From NCBI GenBank assembly GCA_937951955.1, contig CALGAD010000119.1:1-7692 (forward strand): a stretch of 7,692 nucleotides of DNA, given 5' to 3'. Positions 1-6,799 of the stretch are shown here, piece by piece. This DNA is from an uncultured Bacillaceae bacterium. Lineage in GTDB: Bacteria; Bacillota; Bacilli; Bacillales; Caldibacillaceae. A program made the translations under genes and the position numbers. The notes under the pieces were generated by a model that worked only from the letters and a program-made list of their open reading frames with translations, ran no database searches and was not told where the DNA came from. Positions within the stretch are counted from its first letter, which is position 1; every line of letters begins with the position of its first letter.

Positions 1-1
1 T

Positions 2-274
2 TTCGCGGAAAATGGCGCTGAAATCTTAATACACATTGGTTTAGAAACCGTCCATCTCAATGGCGAAGGGTTTACAGCGCATGTTCGTGAAGGAGATCAG
101 GTGAAACAGGGATAGAAGCTGATCAGTTTTGAATTAAATGTTGTATCTAAATAGGCAAAGAGTATCATTACACGGATGATTATGACAAACTCGGATGAGA
201 TGAGTGAAATTTCCTTAAGGGATAAACAAGAAGTAACTGCAGGACAGGATGACGTTTTGATTATAAAAAAATAA
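2..274 (+). pseudogene. PTS EIIA domain (glucose/sucrose/beta-glucoside type), 3' end, with two in-frame TAG codons
   Basis: The frame starting at base 2 reads as the C-terminal half of a crr-like EIIA domain. It has AEILIHIGLETV, whose His corresponds to the phosphorylated His of the family, then NGEGF, then a VREGDQVKQG segment. In the family this is followed by Gln-Lys-Leu, but here the next codon is TAG (113-115). The same frame resumes with KLISFELNVV, meets a second TAG (152-154), and continues through the family-typical MTNSDEM stretch to a TAA at 272-274. Such domains carry phosphate from HPr to the sugar-specific EIIB, either as the tail of an EIIBCA permease or as a separate protein. 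Only the end is visible, so the sugar cannot be read directly; the fructokinase next door suggests sucrose (inference). Loss of the last 54 codons would remove the final beta strands. The alternative is amber readthrough or sequence error at both sites. Confidence 0.85.
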
Positions 275-336
275 ATTTTCAGGTGGATCTCATGAAACAT
301 CATGAAATTAGAAAAATGTGAACGGTCTTTTATTTC

Positions 337-343
337 AGGAGGT
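337..343 (+). promoter_or_regulatory. Ribosome-binding site fixing the fructokinase start
   Basis: AGGAGGT lies six bases before the ATG at 350. The longer in-frame reading from an ATG at 302 has no comparable site and would add 16 residues that the ROK family lacks. This decides the start at 350. Confidence 0.85.
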
Positions 344-349
344 AGGCTT

Positions 350-1198
350 ATGTTATTTGGTGGAATTGAAGCCGGGGGTACAAAATTTGTTTGTGCGGTT
401 GGCGATGAAACAGGTAAGATCTTAGAAAAAATTAGTTTTCCGACAGAAGATCCGGATGTGACGCTGGCTAAGGCTAAAGCATTTTTTGACCAATACGAGA
501 TTGAGTCCCTGGGTGTCGGAACGTTCGGACCGGTGGATTTGGATAAACGTAGTGCCACCTACGGAACAATTTTAAATACGCCAAAAATAAAATGGAGAAA
601 CTATCCTTTGTTAGATAAGCTGAAAGCAGACTATTCCGTCCCTGTTTATTTGGATACAGATGTGAATGTGGCCTGTCTCGGTGAGTACACTTATGGTGCG
701 GGTAAAAATGTCGACAGCTGTCTTTATATAACTGTTGGCACCGGTATTGGAGCCGGTTTGGTCCAAAATGGTAAAGTATTTCAAGGGAAAAACCATCCGG
801 AGATGGGGCATATCTTGCTCCAAAAACACGAAGATGACCCATTTGCCGGGAGCTGTCCGAATCACGGCGCATGTCTTGAAGGTTTAGCTTCTGGAACGGC
901 GATTGAGAAACGATATGGTAAAAAGGCTTTTGAATTAGCAAATGATGAAAAAGTGTGGGAAATTGAAGCTTATTATTTGGCACAGGCCTGTATGAACTAT
1001 TTCGTGATGTTGCAACCCGAGAAAATAATCTTAGGCGGCGGTGTCATGAAACAGGAAAAACTATACGATATGATACGTGAAGAGTTTATGAAACTATTAA
1101 ACGGATATTTAGAAGTTCCTGATGTTAAGCAATTGATTGTAGAACCTGAATTAAACGATGACCAGGGGGTCATCGGTGCAATTGCACTATGTAAATAA
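350..1198 (+). CDS. ROK-family sugar kinase, probable fructokinase
   Basis: This 282-residue cytoplasmic kinase most likely phosphorylates fructose at the expense of ATP. Visible motifs are the N-terminal phosphate loop GGIEAGGTKF (residues 4-13), GVGTFGPVD (55-63), the probable catalytic Asp in LDTDVNVAC (D104), the GTGIGAG glycine loop (130-136), EMGH (151-154), and the zinc-binding SCPNHGACLEG stretch (C169, H172 and C175, joined by H154). LGGGVM near 228-233 is the late ROK nucleotide motif. The short form with IEAGGTKF and this zinc segment resembles B. subtilis YdhR/GmuE-type fructokinases rather than glucokinase. It follows a PTS EIIA domain by 75 bases and is closed by a terminator, as expected for the last gene of a sugar operon. 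A related activity (mannokinase) cannot be excluded. The frame is intact, unlike its upstream neighbour, so the enzyme may still work although the EIIA domain is broken. Confidence 0.9.
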   Translation: MLFGGIEAGGTKFVCAVGDETGKILEKISFPTEDPDVTLAKAKAFFDQYEIESLGVGTFGPVDLDKRSATYGTILNTPKIKWRNYPLLDKLKADYSVPVYLDTDVNVACLGEYTYGAGKNVDSCLYITVGTGIGAGLVQNGKVFQGKNHPEMGHILLQKHEDDPFAGSCPNHGACLEGLASGTAIEKRYGKKAFELANDEKVWEIEAYYLAQACMNYFVMLQPEKIILGGGVMKQEKLYDMIREEFMKLLNGYLEVPDVKQLIVEPELNDDQGVIGAIALCK

Positions 1199-1230
1199 GA
1201 AAAATTGTGATATAGGGAAATCATAATTGA

Positions 1231-1259
1231 AGGAGATCGATTATTCGATTCTCCTTTTC
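1231..1259 (+). terminator. Rho-independent terminator after the fructokinase gene
   Basis: AAGGAGA-TCGA (1231-1241) pairs with TCGA-(T)-TCTCCTT (1246-1257) around a four-base TTAT loop, with one bulged T, and runs into a short T tract. It lies 33 bases after the TAA. The purine arm resembles a ribosome-binding site, but no start codon follows it at a usable distance. Confidence 0.75.
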
Positions 1260-1316
1260 ATTTTCGAAAAAGATACACATTTTTCAAAGAACACCAAAAA
1301 AATTTCAAAAGACATA

Positions 1317-1346
1317 TTGACATGATTTTATTCCAAGTGGTATGAT
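1317..1346 (+). promoter_or_regulatory. Sigma-A-type promoter for the bmrB-bmrC-bmrD unit
   Basis: A perfect -35 box TTGACA (1317-1322) and a near-perfect -10 box TATGAT (1341-1346) are separated by 18 bases. Transcription should start near 1353, giving a leader of about 40 bases before the leader peptide start. A 10-base repeat, ATGATTTTAT, occurs at 1322-1331 and 1352-1361, 30 bases apart and so on the same helix face. It could be an operator, but the AT-richness makes chance likely. Confidence 0.75.
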
Positions 1347-1394
1347 TCAGTATGATTTTATCATTATGAAAATTTTGGAAGGGAGGTTATGACC

Positions 1395-1560
1395 ATGGAA
1401 AAAAGAATACAATTTTTCTTAAAACAAATGAATATGCGATATGGTCATAGTCTGCCCTTTTATGCTCATTTACCAATTTTTGGATACCTTTGATCGGAAT
1501 TTGTGCGGGACGTGGGTGGACTATGCCGTTCATCCGCGTCTTTTTACTTTGCATACCTAA
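1395..1560 (+). pseudogene. bmrB: bmrB-type leader peptide gene, apparently frameshifted
   Basis: A strong site (GGGAGG, 1381-1386) lies eight bases before the ATG at 1395. That frame runs 32 codons, starting MEKRIQFFLK, to a TGA at 1491. The +1 frame then carries a protein-like stretch, YQFLDTFDRN then WVDYAVHPRLFTLHT, ending at tandem TAA-TGA codons (1558-1563). Joining the two by removing one base between about 1442 and 1490 gives a 54-residue product. As I recall, that is the length of B. subtilis BmrB, the leader peptide on which ribosomes stall in the presence of translation inhibitors to permit bmrCD transcription. The position between a good promoter and an attenuator terminator just before bmrC supports the identity. 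As written, ribosomes would stop 67 bases too early. It could instead be a natural 32-residue leader, a programmed shift, or a sequencing error. Confidence 0.65.
1458..1469 (+). repeat. 12-base direct repeat, copy 1 (inside the leader gene)
   Basis: TTTTATGCTCAT is identical to 1646-1657, with similarity continuing a few bases further. The pair flanks the distal leader and the attenuator terminator. GCTCATT at 1464-1470 is also complementary to AATGAGC at the leader stop (1559-1565). Confidence 0.7.
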
Positions 1561-1595
1561 TGAGCTATTTTTCACACGAACAATTTTACTCATTA
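1558..1595 (+). promoter_or_regulatory. Candidate alternative hairpin beginning at the leader stop codon
   Basis: TAATGAG (1558-1564), which includes the tandem stop codons of the long leader frame, is a perfect reverse complement of CTCATTA (1589-1595). An outer GCATA (1551-1555) could pair with TATGC (1611-1615), which overlaps the 5' arm of the terminator, so the combined fold would compete with termination. The pairings are seen in the sequence; the regulatory role is inferred. The helices are short and the internal loop is large. Confidence 0.35.
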
Positions 1596-1603
1596 TGATT
1601 TTT

Positions 1604-1649
1604 GGCACTATATGCTCTGTAAAAAGACGTATAGTGCCTTTTTGTTTTT
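1604..1649 (+). terminator. Attenuator terminator between leader peptide and bmrC
   Basis: GGCACTATA (1604-1612) and TATAGTGCC (1630-1638) pair perfectly. A G-T and a G-C pair can extend the stem to 11, around a 13-base loop, followed by TTTTTGTTTTT. It stands downstream of a promoter and a leader ORF and about 120 bases upstream of bmrC, with no other promoter evident before bmrC. That is the arrangement of an attenuator in the B. subtilis bmrBCD operon. Confidence 0.9.
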
Positions 1650-1657
1650 ATGCTCAT
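1646..1657 (+). repeat. 12-base direct repeat, copy 2 (in the tail of the attenuator)
   Basis: TTTTATGCTCAT repeats 1458-1469 exactly and begins in the T tract of the attenuator. Slippage or recombination between the copies would remove 188 bases, including the distal leader and the terminator, and would make bmrCD expression constitutive (inference). Confidence 0.7.
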
Positions 1658-1746
1658 GTATCCGGATAAAGACAAGGAGATGGGAGAAGGAGTTGATTAA
1701 AAAACTTGCGCAACGGCAAAAAGAACAGCAATTCAAAGACAGATAA
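1656..1746 (+). pseudogene. Possible small ORF before bmrC, split by a frameshift
   Basis: From ATG 1656 the frame reads MYPDKDKEMGEGVD and stops at 1698. The +1 frame continues as a charged, helix-like LIKKLAQRQKEQQFKDR to a TAA at 1744. Removing one G from the GGG at 1681-1683 would give a coherent 29-residue peptide. No ribosome-binding site precedes ATG 1656, no family is recognised, and chance is a real possibility. It is listed because the same +1 pattern occurs in three firmer cases in this window. Confidence 0.25.
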
Positions 1747-1766
1747 AAGTTGAGGGGAGAAAAATC

Positions 1767-3524
1767 ATGTTTTCTGTGTTAATCAAACTGAACTGGTTCT
1801 TTAAAAAACAGTGGAAGCAATATGCAGTGGCATTTATTCTTTTGCTTTTGGCTAGCGTCCTGGAAGTGATTCCGCCGATGATCGTCGGTCGGGCCATTGA
1901 CGATATCTTTTTCGGCATGTTATCGCCAGAAAAGTTTATTTACTATATTGGTGTATTAATCATCGGGGCAATCTTCAATTATATTTTTACGTACAAATGG
2001 CAATACCATTTGTTTGGTGGGTCGTTTGTTCTTGAAAGAATGATGCGTTCCAGGATGATGCGACATTTTTTGAAAATGTCACCGATTTTTTATGAAAAAA
2101 ACCGGACCGGTGATTTAATGGCGAGAGCAACAAATGATTTAACCGCTATTTCTACAACAGCCGGTTACGGGATTTTAACTTTACTTGATTCAACGCTGTA
2201 TATGATGACGATTTTAATCACAATGTCGGTGCTCGTATCCTGGAAGTTAACGCTAGCCGCCATTATCCCATTACCGCTTCTGGCCTACGGTACGAAAATC
2301 CTCGGTGATCAAATTCATAAAAAATTTATCGAAGCGCAAGATGCATTCGGCGATATGAATGATCGGGTATTGGAATCGGTAGAAGGGATCCGGGTTGTTC
2401 GGGCTTATAACCGGGAAAGATATGAGGAAAAAGAATTTGCAAAGATGACGCAAGATGTATTCCAAAAAAATATGCTCGTCGAAAAAATTGATGCCTTTTT
2501 CTTTCCTCTCACCAGAATTTTGACCGGTGCGAGTTTCTGTATTGGATTATCATACGGCACGTATTTAGTCTTTCATCAAGAAATCACCTTAGGGGAACTT
2601 GTCGCTTTTAATGTATATTTAGGCATGTTAACCTGGCCGATGTTTGCGATTGGAGAGTTAATTAACGTGATGCAGCGGGGAAATGCTTCTTTAGATCGCG
2701 TTCAAGAAATTCTCGATTATAAAGAAGAAATATCCGATCCGAAAAATCCTATCCGATTAGACGAACTATCGTCCATTACCTTTCATGATTTGAGCTTTCA
2801 GTATCCGAGTTCTTCATCGAATAACCTGGAACATATTTCGTTAAAGATTCAGGAAGGGCAAACAATAGGCATCGTCGGAAAAACGGGCAGTGGAAAAACA
2901 ACATTAATCAAGCAAATTTTACGAGAATATCCGTTAGGTAAAGGAGATCTGCTCTTTTCTGATGTCAGCATCAAGAAGCAGACGAAAAAAGATATTCGCC
3001 AGCGGATTGGTTATGTTCCGCAAGAACCGTTTCTATTTTCTAAAACCATTAAAGAAAATATTTTGTTCGGAAATAGTGATGCTACAGAGGAAGAACTGAA
3101 AAGAGCGATTATGTTAGCGGACTTTGATAAGGATTTAGCCAGAATGCCTGATGGTCTTGATACGCTTGTCGGTGAAAAAGGTGTTGGTTTGTCCGGCGGG
3201 CAAAAACAGCGGATCTCGATTGCAAGAGCACTGATCAAGGATCCGGAACTATTAATTTTAGATGACGCATTGTCAGCTGTCGACGCCAAAACGGAAGCGA
3301 AAATTATTCAAAATATAAAAGAAAACCGCAAAGGAAAAACAACGTTAATCAGTACCCATCGTTTAAGTGCGGTAGAACATGCCCACTGGATTATCGTACT
3401 TGAGGATGGAAAAGTGGTTGAGGAAGGGACTCACGCTGACCTCATTCGCAAAAACGGCTGGTATAAAGAACAGTATGAACGTCAAAAAGTAACGGAAGCC
3501 CTACAACAGGAGGTGACAACATAA
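1767..3524 (+). CDS. bmrC: Heterodimeric multidrug ABC exporter, BmrC subunit
   Basis: This 585-residue half-transporter fuses an N-terminal six-helix membrane domain (hydrophobic segments near 18-40, 57-76, 138-180 and 245-300) to an ATPase domain. The ATPase motifs are Walker A GKTGSGKTT (371-379), YVPQEPF (Q-loop), signature LSGGQ (475-479), Walker B ending ILDD (D499, D500) and the switch His in STHRLS (H531). The usual catalytic Glu after Walker B is Asp500, the hallmark of the degenerate ATP site of this family. As I recall, B. subtilis BmrC (YheI) has the same length and the same Asp500. It pairs with the next gene product to pump drugs out across the cytoplasmic membrane. AGGGGAG lies seven bases before the ATG. 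Transcription must pass the attenuator at 1604-1649. The frame is intact throughout. Confidence 0.95.
   Translation: MFSVLIKLNWFFKKQWKQYAVAFILLLLASVLEVIPPMIVGRAIDDIFFGMLSPEKFIYYIGVLIIGAIFNYIFTYKWQYHLFGGSFVLERMMRSRMMRHFLKMSPIFYEKNRTGDLMARATNDLTAISTTAGYGILTLLDSTLYMMTILITMSVLVSWKLTLAAIIPLPLLAYGTKILGDQIHKKFIEAQDAFGDMNDRVLESVEGIRVVRAYNRERYEEKEFAKMTQDVFQKNMLVEKIDAFFFPLTRILTGASFCIGLSYGTYLVFHQEITLGELVAFNVYLGMLTWPMFAIGELINVMQRGNASLDRVQEILDYKEEISDPKNPIRLDELSSITFHDLSFQYPSSSSNNLEHISLKIQEGQTIGIVGKTGSGKTTLIKQILREYPLGKGDLLFSDVSIKKQTKKDIRQRIGYVPQEPFLFSKTIKENILFGNSDATEEELKRAIMLADFDKDLARMPDGLDTLVGEKGVGLSGGQKQRISIARALIKDPELLILDDALSAVDAKTEAKIIQNIKENRKGKTTLISTHRLSAVEHAHWIIVLEDGKVVEEGTHADLIRKNGWYKEQYERQKVTEALQQEVTT
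3508..3516 (+). promoter_or_regulatory. Strong ribosome-binding site for bmrD inside the end of bmrC
   Basis: AGGAGGTGA, an almost perfect anti-16S complement, lies seven bases before the bmrD ATG at 3524. The bmrC stop and bmrD start share one base (TAATG), so translation of the two subunits is probably coupled and balanced. Confidence 0.9.
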
Positions 3525-5536
3525 TGACTGGGAAACGTCTTTTTCAATATGCCTTGCCCTTTAAAAACATCATCTTTGCTGCCCTGGTGATGCTCTCGAT
3601 CGCTGTATTGGCCGAAGTGATGGGACCGTTGACAGCGAAAAAACTCATCGATGATCATATTTTGGGGATTGAAAATCATTGGGTAAAAACTGAAACAGCG
3701 GTCCATGAAACATCTGTTCTTTACAATGACAACTATTATACAAAGATGGATTACGTCGATCGCCATGCATACAGTGATACTGTCACGATTTTACAGCTCG
3801 AAAAAACATTTTACATGATCGAAGGTCAAGTACCTTTAGACGGGATGCATTCCATAGATAACGGGAAATTAACGACTGTTATAGATGGGCTTGAACAGGA
3901 ATATCAGGTGGAAATGCTGGCTACATCTGATGTGCTGGCGTTCTATCAACCGGAAGTACCGATGATTATCGTATTAATTGCGGTGTATTTTGGTCTGCAT
4001 GTCGTATCCGGGATTTTTAATTACGGCCGGTATTATTTATTACAAAAAGCCGCAAACCGCATTATTCAAAAGTTAAGAAATGATGCGTTTAACAAAATTC
4101 AGACATTGCCGATATCTTATTTTGATCACCGTCCGGCTGGAAAAATCGTCGCGCGGATTACGAATGACACGGAAGCCATCCGGGAACTGTATGTAGCCGT
4201 ATTGTCAAATTTCTTTACCGGTTTTATTCAAATTGCCGGGATTTATACGATGATGTTTCTTTTAGACAAAACGCTGGCAACGATCTTTCTTTTCGTACTG
4301 CCGTTAATGGGCATATGGATGGTCATCTATCGGAAGTTTGCCGCAAAATATAACCATGTCATTCGCTCCAAAATCAGTGAGATCAACGCCAAAATTAATG
4401 AATCAATCAAAGGGATGAACATTATTCAAGCTTTTAACCAGGAAGAAGAGACGTATAAAGAATTTAAAGAATTGAACAGTACCCATTTCAATTATCAAAC
4501 TAAGTTACTGCGCCTGGACGCACTGTCTTCCCATAATATTATTGGCTTGATCAGAAATATCGTTTTTGTTGGGTTTATTACTTATTTTGCCGGGACTGCT
4601 TTAAATATGCACAATGCTTTTACATTAGGTGTGATGTATGCCTTTGTAGACTATATCATCCGTTTATTTAATCCTATTAGCAACATGTTAAATCAGTTAA
4701 CGAATTTAGAAAGGGCGATGGTTGCCGGGGAGCGGGTGTTCCGGTTACTTGATGAAAAGGGAACCCCTGTAAGCGATGAAAAAATTCCCCGCTTTAAAGG
4801 AAATGTATCCTTTGAACATGTGTATTTTGGCTATGATCCGAATCATTATGTTCTAAAAGATATTCATTTTGAAGCGCAACAAGGTGAAACGATCGCTTTA
4901 GTTGGCCACACTGGTTCCGGAAAAAGTTCAATTATGAATCTTTTATTCCGTTTTTATGATTGTCAAAAAGGTGCGATCAAAATTGATGGGGTCGATATAA
5001 AAGATTTACCTGCCCAGACGATTCGGGAACATATGGCCATCGTTTTACAAGATCCGTTTCTTTTTACAGGAACGATTTATTCAAATATCAGCTTGAACAA
5101 TCCGAAAATTACGAGGGAGATAGCCGTGCGGGCCTTAAAAGCCGTGGGAGGAGATACGATCTTGAAAAAATTAGAAAAGGGGATCGACCATCCGGTTACC
5201 GAAAAGGGAAGTACCCTTTCCATGGGAGAAAGACAGTTGATCTCCTTTGCCCGGGCTCTGGCATATAATCCGGCAATATTAATATTGGATGAAGCGACAT
5301 CGAATATCGATACGGAAACGGAAGCAATGATTCAACACGCCATGAATGTCGTGAAAAGTGGCAGAACAACGTTCATAATCGCCCATCGGTTGTCGACGAT
5401 TATCCACGCAGATAAAATTCTCGTCCTCGATCGCGGCCAAATTGTTGAGAGCGGAACTCATCAAGAATTGATGGCGAAAAGAGGTAAATATTATCAAATG
5501 TATCGACTACAACTTGGATTGAAAGATGCTGGATAA
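3524..5536 (+). CDS. bmrD: Heterodimeric multidrug ABC exporter, BmrD subunit
   Basis: This 670-residue partner of BmrC is about 85 residues longer because of an insertion between the first and second membrane helices (about 48-143). The insertion is polar and rich in Tyr, His and Asp, and matches the extracellular domain known in B. subtilis BmrD (YheH, about 673 residues). Six helices are expected, the first near 14-36 and the second near 146-168. The ATPase domain has Walker A GHTGSGKSS (461-469), VLQDPFLF (Q-loop), the altered signature LSMGE (565-569), Walker B ILDE with the catalytic Glu at 590, and switch His621. The intact Glu pairs with the canonical LSGGQ of BmrC in the active site, while LSMGE faces the Asp500 site. 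The two proteins therefore form one working and one degenerate ATP site. The frame is intact and ends at a strong terminator. Confidence 0.95.
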   Translation: MTGKRLFQYALPFKNIIFAALVMLSIAVLAEVMGPLTAKKLIDDHILGIENHWVKTETAVHETSVLYNDNYYTKMDYVDRHAYSDTVTILQLEKTFYMIEGQVPLDGMHSIDNGKLTTVIDGLEQEYQVEMLATSDVLAFYQPEVPMIIVLIAVYFGLHVVSGIFNYGRYYLLQKAANRIIQKLRNDAFNKIQTLPISYFDHRPAGKIVARITNDTEAIRELYVAVLSNFFTGFIQIAGIYTMMFLLDKTLATIFLFVLPLMGIWMVIYRKFAAKYNHVIRSKISEINAKINESIKGMNIIQAFNQEEETYKEFKELNSTHFNYQTKLLRLDALSSHNIIGLIRNIVFVGFITYFAGTALNMHNAFTLGVMYAFVDYIIRLFNPISNMLNQLTNLERAMVAGERVFRLLDEKGTPVSDEKIPRFKGNVSFEHVYFGYDPNHYVLKDIHFEAQQGETIALVGHTGSGKSSIMNLLFRFYDCQKGAIKIDGVDIKDLPAQTIREHMAIVLQDPFLFTGTIYSNISLNNPKITREIAVRALKAVGGDTILKKLEKGIDHPVTEKGSTLSMGERQLISFARALAYNPAILILDEATSNIDTETEAMIQHAMNVVKSGRTTFIIAHRLSTIIHADKILVLDRGQIVESGTHQELMAKRGKYYQMYRLQLGLKDAG

Positions 5537-5570
5537 ATAGAAAAGTAATAAACCTTCAATTATAAGCATA

Positions 5571-5615
5571 AAAAGCTGTCATCCCGACCATTGAATGGGC
5601 GGGTGGCAGCTTTTT
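5571..5615 (+). terminator. Rho-independent terminator after bmrD
   Basis: AAAAGCTGTCA (5571-5581) pairs with TGGCAGCTTTT. Inside it, CCCG-CCAT pairs with ATGG-CGGG around a three-base loop, with one bulge and one A/G mismatch. TTTTT follows at 5611-5615. This long hairpin 34 bases after the stop closes the bmr operon. Confidence 0.9.
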
Positions 5616-5861
5616 ACATTACAAATATTTTGTTTTTTAATGGAATATTTTTGTTTTATCAACTAGTTGAATCTAAACTCTATTGAAAAAATGATTATTG
5701 GTACTTTTACAACCTTACAAACAGGAATCTTTGAAAAGAATAAGCACTGAATTGAAAGGTTGTTTATTCATTCGGAATATTATGATATTTTAATTTTAAT
5801 AATTTTTTAGTGATCATTTCCAAGATTGTATCGTGCAAAGTAGTTGTTTGAAAAAACTAAG
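5616..5861 (+). other. AT-rich intergenic stretch with no supported gene
   Basis: No ORF with a credible ribosome-binding site is seen. TTGAAA near 5753 followed after about 20 bases by TATTAT could be a poor promoter for the hydrolase remnant. A 19-codon reading from ATG 5688 (MIIGTFTTLQ...) has no ribosome-binding site and is probably chance. Confidence 0.5.
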
Positions 5862-5878
5862 GGTGGAGCGTGGGTACT

Positions 5879-6799
5879 TTGTCAGAAACAAAATTCGTTG
5901 CCATTCAAAAAGAGCTCTTTCGGTTATTTGATCTGGTAAAATATGATGAAGTCCATTCTTTAATTGAAAGAGCATAGAAGGAATTTCCTGAACGGCTGGA
6001 TAAAACAATGTTTTGGAAGGCTTGCGTTTACTCGGTTCAAGGGGACCAGGAAGCAGCCATTGCGGCCCTTGAAGAGGGATTGCAAAAAGGAGTATGGTGG
6101 AATCCGTTGGTATTAACCTATGACGAGGATTTAAAAGTCTGCAAACAAATGCAGGGTTAAAAAAATCGTAAAAGAGTGTAGGGCAATTTTAGAAAGTCAG
6201 AAACAAATTTCTAAACCTCAACTGTTTACTTACGGAATTGGTCAATCCAGGACAGGAATATTTTCTTTACACTGGCGAGGTTCCAATGTGAGAGATTTTG
6301 CTCCTTACTGGTTTGACAATCGTTTGTTAGAAGATTTTCTTTTTGCATTTCCACAATCATCCCAAGTCTTTGGATATAACGCATATTGTTGGGACGATCC
6401 AAAAATTGTAAAGGAAGACATTACATCTTTATTCAAGGAGTTCAAGGGGAAATTTTATACCGTTCACGATATTATTGCCGGTGCATCACAAGGAGGAAAA
6501 TTAGCAATTGAACTAAGTTTAAATGGTACACTTGCAGGTAAAGGATTTATCGCTGTTATTCCGGCAATTCAAAATACAGATTCTATAAAGAAATTACTAG
6601 AGGAAATGCAAACAAGATAAAAGGTTGCATCATCACTGGCGACCAAGATCCTTTTTATCCACAGACCGTTAGATTAGCCAAGCTTTTAGAAGAAAATGAT
6701 ATTGCTTGCAAATTCATCGTTAAAGAAGGGATCGGTCACTTCTTTCCTAAAGATTTTACAAAATTAATCAAGGAAGCCATTGCATATATTCTTGCATGA
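5879..6799 (+). pseudogene. Alpha/beta hydrolase with helical N-terminal region, broken by one TAG and two frameshifts
   Basis: Three frames join into one protein of about 306 residues. Frame one starts at TTG 5879, ten bases after GGTGGAG (5862-5868); the GTG at 5870 is too close to that site. It reads through a TPR-like helical region with a TAG at 5975-5977 and ends at TAA 6158. The +1 frame takes over near 6156 (KKIVKECRAIL, then SLHWRGSNVRDFAPYW and PQSSQVFGY) and holds the nucleophile elbow GASQGG with Ser at 6486-6488. It stops at 6618. A third frame from about 6614 continues as KIKGCIITGDQDPFY (Asp at 6647-6649) and GIGHFFP (His at 6737-6739), ending at TGA 6797. The Ser-Asp-His triad is thus present but spread over two frames, so no single product is catalytic. 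The family is a poorly characterised Bacillus-type hydrolase/esterase; the substrate is unknown. The longest intact piece (6288-6620) would be mistaken for a small gene. Confidence 0.85.

Noticed and set aside
302..349. Extended N-terminus of the fructokinase from ATG 302
   Set aside because: AGGAGGT at 337-343 is placed for ATG 350, and family members begin right at the GGIEAGGTK loop.
97..558. 153-residue minus-strand ORF
   Set aside because: It overlaps the EIIA remnant and the fructokinase gene in antisense, has no recognisable motif, and is explained as the complement of real coding sequence.
474..983. 169-residue minus-strand ORF inside the fructokinase gene
   Set aside because: It is antisense to a gene with clear ROK motifs and its composition is not protein-like; treated as a shadow.
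1387..1608. 73-residue minus-strand ORF over the leader region
   Set aside because: It covers the leader gene and most of the attenuator in antisense. The plus strand explains this stretch better through its promoter, ribosome-binding site and terminator.
5688..5747. 19-codon ORF reading MIIGTFTTLQ...
   Set aside because: It has no ribosome-binding site, is very short, and is flanked by AT-rich non-coding DNA.
6152..6165. Programmed frameshift at GGT-TAA plus a run of A residues
   Set aside because: The stop comes before the A run, no stimulatory ribosome-binding-like site or hairpin is evident, and the gene has a TAG and a second shift, which fit decay better.
6288..6620. 110-residue hydrolase as a complete small gene starting at GTG 6288
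   Set aside because: The same frame is open and conserved upstream to 6156, no ribosome-binding site precedes 6288, and conserved sequence continues in another frame after 6620.
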